From assembly GCF_014201095.1 (NCBI RefSeq), contig NZ_JACHDN010000001.1:2232001-2296000 (forward strand): 64,000 nt of DNA. The letters are read 5' to 3'. The stretch is from Cellulomonas hominis. GTDB taxonomy: Bacteria; Actinomycetota; Actinomycetes; Actinomycetales; Cellulomonadaceae. Shown piece by piece: positions 58,904 to 64,000 of the stretch. A program made the translations under genes and the position numbers. Below the pieces are notes generated by a model. It ran no database searches. It saw only the letters and a program-made list of their open reading frames with translations, and had not been told where the DNA came from. The number at the start of each line of letters is the position of its first letter. Within the stretch, counting starts at the first letter, position 1.

Positions 58904-60220
58904 ATGCCGGACATGCACCGACGACGGACCACCAGGCGGGGGATCGCGCTGGCCGCGGGGCTCGCCCTGACGCTGGCGGCCTGCGCCGGCCAGGGCTCGG
59001 CCGGGGACGACGAGGGCTCCACCGGGGGCGACGGCCCCACGAAGCTCGTGCTCTGGCACGGCATGACCGGCCCGGACGGGCCGGCCGTGCAGCAGATCAT
59101 CGACGACTTCAACGCCTCGCAGGACGAGGTCGTCGTCGAGCCGAACGTCATGCCCTGGGACGTGCTGTACCAGAAGGTGCTCACCTCGCTGTCGTCCGAC
59201 GACGGCCCCCAGGTGGTCGCCATGAGCGCGTCGAACGTGCCGCAGTACGCGTCCAAGGGCGCGCTCGCGCCGCTCGACGACTTCTACGCCGACACCTACA
59301 TGGACACGTCGGTGCTGCCGGACGCGGCCACGGACGCGGCGATCTTCGACGGGACGAACTACGGCGTCCCGCTGAACATCGCGCCGATGATGCTCTACTG
59401 GAACAAGGACCTGTTCAGCGCCGCGGGCCTCGACCCCGAGCAGCCGCCGGCCACCTGGGACGAGTTCGCGTCCATGGCCGAGAAGCTCACGGTCGACGAG
59501 AACGGCGACGGCAAGCCCGAGCAGTACGCCGCGGCGTTCGCCGACCACACGACGGTGCCGATCTGGCAGATGCTGCTCTGGGGGACCGGCGGCGGGGTGG
59601 TCTCGGACGACGCGACCACCGCGATCGTGAACTCCCCGGAGAGCCTCGAGGCGCTGGAGTTCTGGGTCGAGCAGGTCCGCGACAAGCAGGCGTCGCCGAT
59701 CGGCCTGTCCGGCGCGGACGCCGACAAGCTGTTCCAGACCGGCAAGGCCGCGATGGAGATCGTCGGCCCGTGGATGACCACCGGCTTCGACGAGGCGGGC
59801 CTGAACTACGGCCTCGCCGCACCGCCCGCCGGCCCCGACGCGCAGGTCACGCTGGGCGACGTGGTGACGTTCACGGTGAACGCCAAGGCTGACGCGGCGC
59901 AGCAGGACGCCGCCAAGACGTTCTTCGCCTACTGGAACTCCGTGGAGTCCCAGCAGACCTGGGCCGACGGCTCCGGCTTCCCGCCCACGCGCACCGACAT
60001 CCCGGCCGAGGACCTGCAGAACCCGTACTCCGCGGTGTTCGGCGACCCGGAGCTGCTCGGCAGCGCCAAGGTCTACCTCGCGGGCGTGCCGAACTCGGGC
60101 ACCATCACGGACTCGATCTTCTACCCGGCGCTGCAGCGCGTGCTCAACGGCGACGGCGACCTGACCGAGGTGTTCACGCAGGCGAACGCGGACATCCAGG
60201 CCGCGATCGACAAGGGCTGA
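58904..60220 (+). CDS. ABC importer sugar-binding lipoprotein (CUT1)
   Basis: A 438-residue solute-binding protein, family 1. Lipobox LAAC with lipidated Cys27. Motifs: LVLWHGMTGPDGPAVQQIID, NVMPWDVLYQKVLTSLSSDD, YGVPLNIAPMMLYWNKDLF at the lobe crossover and TGKAAMEIVGPWMTTGF. ATG 58904 is chosen since GAGGAGG lies at 58892; an ATG at 58841 would sit in operator O2 and give a non-signal N-terminus. It delivers a beta-linked oligosaccharide (inferred from the GH2 and GH1 partners) to the permeases. Confidence 0.92.
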   Translation: MPDMHRRRTTRRGIALAAGLALTLAACAGQGSAGDDEGSTGGDGPTKLVLWHGMTGPDGPAVQQIIDDFNASQDEVVVEPNVMPWDVLYQKVLTSLSSDDGPQVVAMSASNVPQYASKGALAPLDDFYADTYMDTSVLPDAATDAAIFDGTNYGVPLNIAPMMLYWNKDLFSAAGLDPEQPPATWDEFASMAEKLTVDENGDGKPEQYAAAFADHTTVPIWQMLLWGTGGGVVSDDATTAIVNSPESLEALEFWVEQVRDKQASPIGLSGADADKLFQTGKAAMEIVGPWMTTGFDEAGLNYGLAAPPAGPDAQVTLGDVVTFTVNAKADAAQQDAAKTFFAYWNSVESQQTWADGSGFPPTRTDIPAEDLQNPYSAVFGDPELLGSAKVYLAGVPNSGTITDSIFYPALQRVLNGDGDLTEVFTQANADIQAAIDKG

Positions 60221-60224
60221 CGTC

Positions 60225-61160
60225 ATGGCCGCAGCCGCACCCCCGGTGCGTCGTCCCCCCGCCCGCGCCGTGACCCGGCGCGGGCGGGGGGCCCGCCGCC
60301 GCGAGCGGACGGCCTGGCTGTTCCTCGCGCCCAGCCTGCTGACCATCGCGGTGTTCATGCTCTGGCCGATGATCCAGTCGGCCTACCTGTCCTTCATGGA
60401 CTACAACCGCATCCAGCCCGCGCAGTGGGTCGGCCTGGACAACTACCGCGAGCTGCTGACGGACCCGGCCGTGCACAACGCGCTGGGCAACACGCTCGTC
60501 TACGCGGTGGTGGTCACGCCCCTGACCGTCGGCCTGGCGCTCGCGCTGGCGCTGCTGCTCAACCGGGCGATCTTCGCCCGGGGGCTCATCCGGACCGCGG
60601 TCTTCCTGCCGTTCATCGTCTCGCTGGCGATCGTCGCGATCGCGTGGGCGTTCCTGCTCGACCCGAACATCGGCCTGATCTCGCACTGGCTGGACGGGCT
60701 CGGCATCGTGTCCACGCAGGGCTGGCTGTCCGACCCGGAGCTCGCGATGCCGGCCGTCATGGTCGTCGGCATCTGGAAGACCGTCGGGTTCTACATGGTC
60801 ATGTACCTGGCCGGTCTCCAGTCGATCCCGACCGAGCTCTACGAGGCGGCCTCGCTCGACGGCGCCGGCCCGTGGACCCGCTTCCGGAACGTGACCTGGC
60901 CGCTGCTGTCCAACCAGACGATGCTCATCTCGATCATGGCGGCCATCGCGACCCTGCAGGCCTTCGACCAGATCTACGTGATGACGCACGGCGGCCCCTA
61001 CTTCCAGACGGAGACGCTCGTCATGCTCGTGTACCGCGTCGGCTTCGAGGAGCTGCGCCTCGGCTACGGCTCCGCGATCTCGTGGGTGCTGCTGCTCGGG
61101 GTCTTCATCCTCTCGATGCTCCAGTTCGGCTACTTCCGCAAGCGGGCGGTGACGTACTGA
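60225..61160 (+). CDS. ABC importer permease 1 (MalF/UgpA-type)
   Basis: A 311-residue permease with six predicted segments after an Arg/Pro-rich tail. AWLFLAPSLLTIAVFMLWPM opens the core, and the EAA loop is ELYEAASLDGAGPWTRFRNV (about 205-224). It starts four bases after the binding-protein stop and its own stop overlaps the next ATG. Confidence 0.9.
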   Translation: MAAAAPPVRRPPARAVTRRGRGARRRERTAWLFLAPSLLTIAVFMLWPMIQSAYLSFMDYNRIQPAQWVGLDNYRELLTDPAVHNALGNTLVYAVVVTPLTVGLALALALLLNRAIFARGLIRTAVFLPFIVSLAIVAIAWAFLLDPNIGLISHWLDGLGIVSTQGWLSDPELAMPAVMVVGIWKTVGFYMVMYLAGLQSIPTELYEAASLDGAGPWTRFRNVTWPLLSNQTMLISIMAAIATLQAFDQIYVMTHGGPYFQTETLVMLVYRVGFEELRLGYGSAISWVLLLGVFILSMLQFGYFRKRAVTY

Positions 61161-62062
61161 TGGCCGGGGACACGCTGCTCGCGCCCGGCGCGGGCCGGCT
61201 CGCGGGCGAGGACGCCCCGCCGCCCGTGCGGCACGACGTGCGGCGGCTCGACCGGCTGTGGCGCTGGCTGACCGGCCTGTCCGGGCTGGTCATCGCCGCC
61301 GCGATGCTGCTGCCGATCGTGTGGATGGTGCTCACGGCGTTCAAGCCGGAGTCCGACATCGTCGCCTACCCGCCGACCCTCTGGCCGCGGGAGCTCACCC
61401 TCGAGCACTTCGGCGACATCTGGTCCCAGATCCCGTTCGCGAAGCTGTACGGCAACACCATCGTGTTCGCCGGGGCGGTCACCGTGTTCTCGCTGCTGTT
61501 CGACGCGATGGCCGCCTACGCGCTGGCCCGGCTGGACTTCCGCGGCAAGAACGTGGTGTTCGTGCTGGTGCTCGTGCTCCTGATGCTGCCGTACCAGGTC
61601 ACCCTCATCCCGCTGTACGACACCCTCGCGGCGGTCGGCCTGGCCGGGACCCTGCCGGGCATGATCGTGCCCCGGCTGACCAACGCGTTCGGCATCTTCT
61701 TCCTGCGGCAGTTCTTCCTGTCGCTGCCGCGGGACCTGGAGGAGGCCGCCCGCATCGACGGGGCGTCCGAGGCCCGGATCTTCGTGCAGGTCATCGCGCC
61801 GCTCGCGAAGCCCGCGCTGCTGACGCTCGGCCTGTTCCACTTCCAGTACAACTGGAACGACCTGCTCTGGCCGCTGATCATGGCGGACAACCTGGAGTCC
61901 GCGACCCTGCCCGCCGGCCTGGCGATGTTCATGGGGCAGCACGTCGTGGAGTACGGCCTGCTCATGGCCGGGTCCGTGCTGGCGCTGCTGCCGGTCGTCG
62001 TCTTCTTCCTGCTCATCCAGCGGTCCTTCGTCGCGGGCATCGCGACGACCGGCATGAAGTGA
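61160..62062 (+). CDS. ABC importer permease 2 (MalG/UgpE-type)
   Basis: A 300-residue permease with six segments. FKPESDIVAYPPTLWPRELT after segment 1, the EAA loop DLEEAARIDGASEARIFVQV and the end LLIQRSFVAGIATTGMK are typical. ATG 61160 overlaps the preceding TGA. The glycosidase gene follows after seven bases. The ATPase is missing here too. Confidence 0.9.
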   Translation: MAGDTLLAPGAGRLAGEDAPPPVRHDVRRLDRLWRWLTGLSGLVIAAAMLLPIVWMVLTAFKPESDIVAYPPTLWPRELTLEHFGDIWSQIPFAKLYGNTIVFAGAVTVFSLLFDAMAAYALARLDFRGKNVVFVLVLVLLMLPYQVTLIPLYDTLAAVGLAGTLPGMIVPRLTNAFGIFFLRQFFLSLPRDLEEAARIDGASEARIFVQVIAPLAKPALLTLGLFHFQYNWNDLLWPLIMADNLESATLPAGLAMFMGQHVVEYGLLMAGSVLALLPVVVFFLLIQRSFVAGIATTGMK

Positions 62063-62069
62063 GGTCTGC

Positions 62070-63293
62070 GTGACTGACACGTCCTGGCACACCGACGGGC
62101 GCCTGCACCACGGCGTCGGCATCGAGGACACGTTCATCCCCTCCGAGCGCGTGGGGCAGCGCAAGCTCGACGAGTACGAGCTGACGCAGCACTACCACCT
62201 GTGGCGCGAGGACCTGCGCCTCGCGGCGGAGTCCGGCGCCACGCTCATCCGCTGGGGCTCGCCCTGGTACCTGGTCGAGCCCGAGGAGGGCCGGTTCGAC
62301 TTCCGCTGGCTCGACGAGGTGATGGCCGAGATGCAGCGGCTCGGGCTGCACTGCGTCCTCGACGTCATGCACTACGGCACGCCGCTGTGGCTGGCGAACG
62401 CGTTCCTCGACCCGCGGTACCCGGAGCTCGTCGCCCGGTACGCCGCTGCCGTCGCGCAGCGGTACCCCGGGGTCGTCGACGACGTCACCCCGCTGAACGA
62501 GCCGATGGTCAACGCGGTGTGGTGCGGGCGCGACGGCCGGTGGCCGCCGTACCTCACCGGCGAGGACGGCCTCGTGGCCGTGCTGATCCCGCTCGCGCGG
62601 GGCATGGTCGCCACCCAGCGGGCCGTCGCCGCCGTGCGGCCCGACGCGCGGTTCGTGCACGTGGACGCCGGGTTCCTCTGGGAGGGCCACGGGCCCGCCG
62701 GCATGTCCGTCGCCGAGGGGGAGGCGTGGCGGTTCCTCGCGCTCGACCTCGTCACCGGGCGGATCGGGCCGGAGCACGCGCTGCACGGGTACCTCGTGCG
62801 GCACGGCGCCCGGGAGGAGGACCTCGACGCCCTGCGCCGGGACGCGGTCGTGCCCGACGTCGTCGGGGTGAACTACTACCCGGAGTTCACCACCCAGGCG
62901 GTCACCGCCGACGGTGCGGAGTCGCCGGTCGAGGCCGGCACCGCCGGGCTGGTCGAGCTGCTCGGGGCGTACCACGAGCGGTACGGCCTGCCGCTGGCGA
63001 TCACCGAGACCTCGCGGGCCACCCGGGACGTCGCGGCGAAGGCGCAGTGGGTGGACGACCTGCTCGACACCGTGGACAAGGTCCGCGCCGACGGGGTGCC
63101 GGTCACCGCGGTGTTCTGGTTCCCGCTGCTCGACCTCATGGACTGGTCGTACCGGGACGGCACCGCGCCCGCGGACGAGTACCTGATGCCGTTCGGGCTG
63201 GTGGACCTGGTCCGCGGCGCGGACAACGTCCTGGCGCGCGTCCCGAACGCGGCCTACGACCGCTGGCGCACCCGCATCGCGTCGGCGGGCTGA
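62070..63293 (+). CDS. GH1-like beta-glycosidase
   Basis: A 407-residue clan GH-A barrel, without signal peptide. Acid/base Glu144 in DVTPLNEPMV, nucleophile Glu313 in LAITETSRAT, and GVNYYPEFTT match family 1 or a closely related group (the usual ENG nucleophile motif is TETS, so an outlying branch is likely). Start GTG 62070. It is last in the importer operon and should hydrolyse the imported sugar together with GH2. Beta-glucosidase or beta-galactosidase activity cannot be told apart. Confidence 0.78.
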   Translation: MTDTSWHTDGRLHHGVGIEDTFIPSERVGQRKLDEYELTQHYHLWREDLRLAAESGATLIRWGSPWYLVEPEEGRFDFRWLDEVMAEMQRLGLHCVLDVMHYGTPLWLANAFLDPRYPELVARYAAAVAQRYPGVVDDVTPLNEPMVNAVWCGRDGRWPPYLTGEDGLVAVLIPLARGMVATQRAVAAVRPDARFVHVDAGFLWEGHGPAGMSVAEGEAWRFLALDLVTGRIGPEHALHGYLVRHGAREEDLDALRRDAVVPDVVGVNYYPEFTTQAVTADGAESPVEAGTAGLVELLGAYHERYGLPLAITETSRATRDVAAKAQWVDDLLDTVDKVRADGVPVTAVFWFPLLDLMDWSYRDGTAPADEYLMPFGLVDLVRGADNVLARVPNAAYDRWRTRIASAG

Positions 63294-63321
63294 CCGGGGG
63301 GCCACCACCCGACCCCACCCC

Positions 63322-63384
63322 CGCAGAGTGGAAGGTTCGAGCGGACTCGCCCACGGCGTGTCCGTCCGGACCTTCCACTCTGCG
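63322..63384. repeat. interspersed nested-hairpin repeat, copy F
   Basis: Perfect 15-bp arms CGCAGAGTGGAAGGT (63322-63336) and ACCTTCCACTCTGCG (63370-63384); core ACTCGCCCACGGCGTGT. The family's common part is 63326-63380 (55 bp). It lies between the converging GH1-like and MFS genes. Confidence 0.8.
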
Positions 63385-63403
63385 CGGGCGTCCGGCCCGG
63401 GGG

Positions 63404-64000
63404 TCAGGCCTGGGGGACCGCCCCCGCGGGGGTGGGGGCCTCGGCGGGGGTGCGGCGGGGCGGGGCGAAGAAGGCCACGACCACCGCGCCGACCACGGCC
63501 ACCGCCGCCGGGAGCAGCAGGGACTGGCCCATCGCCGAGGCGAACCCGTGCTTGACCGCGTCCGGCAGCGCGCCGGCCGCCTCCGCCGCGCCGGTGGAGC
63601 CGGCCGCACCGGCGCCGAGCTCCGCGACGAGCCGGGCCTGGATCAGCGCGGCGATCGCCGCCGACCCCAGCACGGACCCGATCTGCCGCGTCGTGTTGAA
63701 CACGCCCGAGCCCGCGCCGGCCTGCTGCCGCGGCAGGTTCCGGGTGGCGACCGAGGAGATCGGCGACCACAGGCACGCGCTCGCGACGCCGAGCAGGGCG
63801 CTCGGCAGCAGGAGCCGGGCCCACCGGTCGGGGTCCGGGGTCAGCCACAGCGCGAACCAGACCAGCGCGACGGCCTGGAGCAGCATGCCGGCCAGGGCGA
63901 TGTTCCGCGGGTTGGTCGTGTCGACGCGGCGGCCGATCACGGGCGACAGCACGAGGGTCATCACCGCCATCGGCGCGAGCATGAGCGCGGACCGCGTCGG
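63404..64000 (-). CDS. MFS transporter (DHA2-type drug/proton antiporter), C-terminal part
   Basis: The leftward gene enters from the right edge, so its start is outside; 199 codons are visible and an ATG at 63982 is internal. It shows membrane segments MLAPMAVMTLVLSPVIGRRV, MLLQAVALVWFALWLTPDPD, LLPSALLGVASACLWSPISS, then NLPRQQAGAGSGVFNTTRQI, the conserved motif of 14-segment DHA2 exporters, and a last segment LLLPAAVAVVGAVVVAFFAP. It would export a toxic compound; the substrate is unknown. Hairpin copy F follows its stop. Confidence 0.85.
   Translation of the reverse strand, partial: PTRSALMLAPMAVMTLVLSPVIGRRVDTTNPRNIALAGMLLQAVALVWFALWLTPDPDRWARLLLPSALLGVASACLWSPISSVATRNLPRQQAGAGSGVFNTTRQIGSVLGSAAIAALIQARLVAELGAGAAGSTGAAEAAGALPDAVKHGFASAMGQSLLLPAAVAVVGAVVVAFFAPPRRTPAEAPTPAGAVPQA

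Overview
The window is chromosomal DNA of a very high-GC, Gram-positive actinobacterium. Almost every third codon position is G or C, GTG and TTG starts are frequent, leaderless starts look common, and the one sorted surface protein carries an LAXTG-type signal. The load of carbohydrate-active enzymes, sugar ABC importers and LacI/SorC/GntR regulators suggests a plant-polysaccharide degrader such as Cellulomonas or a close relative; this placement is an inference. About 60 protein genes are packed with little intergenic space. I saw no tRNA, rRNA, CRISPR array, transposase or phage gene.

Layout. 1-7.5 kb: end of a GH130 glycosidase/phosphorylase gene, manA, a giant surface-anchored PL8 lyase and a lipoprotein esterase. 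7.5-10.7 kb: ribbon-helix-helix regulator, DUF4097 protein and a drug-type ABC exporter, with a repeated TGACACCACC motif at the gene junctions. 10.7-16.7 kb: two zinc alcohol dehydrogenases divergent from a MarR regulator, two unknown proteins and a GNAT enzyme. 16.8-18.5 kb: a chemoreceptor. 18.6-31.0 kb: a sugar locus bracketed by two SorC-type regulators, holding rbsDK, an FGGY kinase, DUF2291, an RbsACB-type importer, a TIM-barrel isomerase and a split transketolase. That set matches the non-oxidative D-apiose pathway. 31-32.7 kb: small proteins of unknown role. 32.7-36.5 kb: GntR regulator, SIS protein and a UlaA-type PTS with a DasR-like operator. 36.7-43 kb: LacI regulator, ABC importer and GH127 beta-L-arabinofuranosidase. 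43.3-48.6 kb: MMPL exporter with TetR, and a two-component system. 48.7-55.7 kb: membrane proteins, a nitrilase, a membrane-fused copper nitrite reductase with an NnrS-like partner, a cysteine-containing regulator and DUF2249. 55.9-63.3 kb: GH2, LacI, ABC importer and a GH1-like enzyme, tied together by three copies of one operator. The right edge cuts an MFS transporter.

How it works together. Several self-contained sugar modules each pair an importer with one or two intracellular glycosidases or kinases and a local repressor whose operator can be read in the DNA: CCGAAA-N4-TTTCGG for the arabinofuranoside module, TTGCCACGTKGCAA for the GH2/GH1 module, and a dre-like site for the PTS.

The most unexpected feature is a family of about 54-bp nested hairpins (six copies) whose stem sequences differ but keep pairing. 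Five copies lie between convergent genes. One lies inside the 3' end of a coding sequence.
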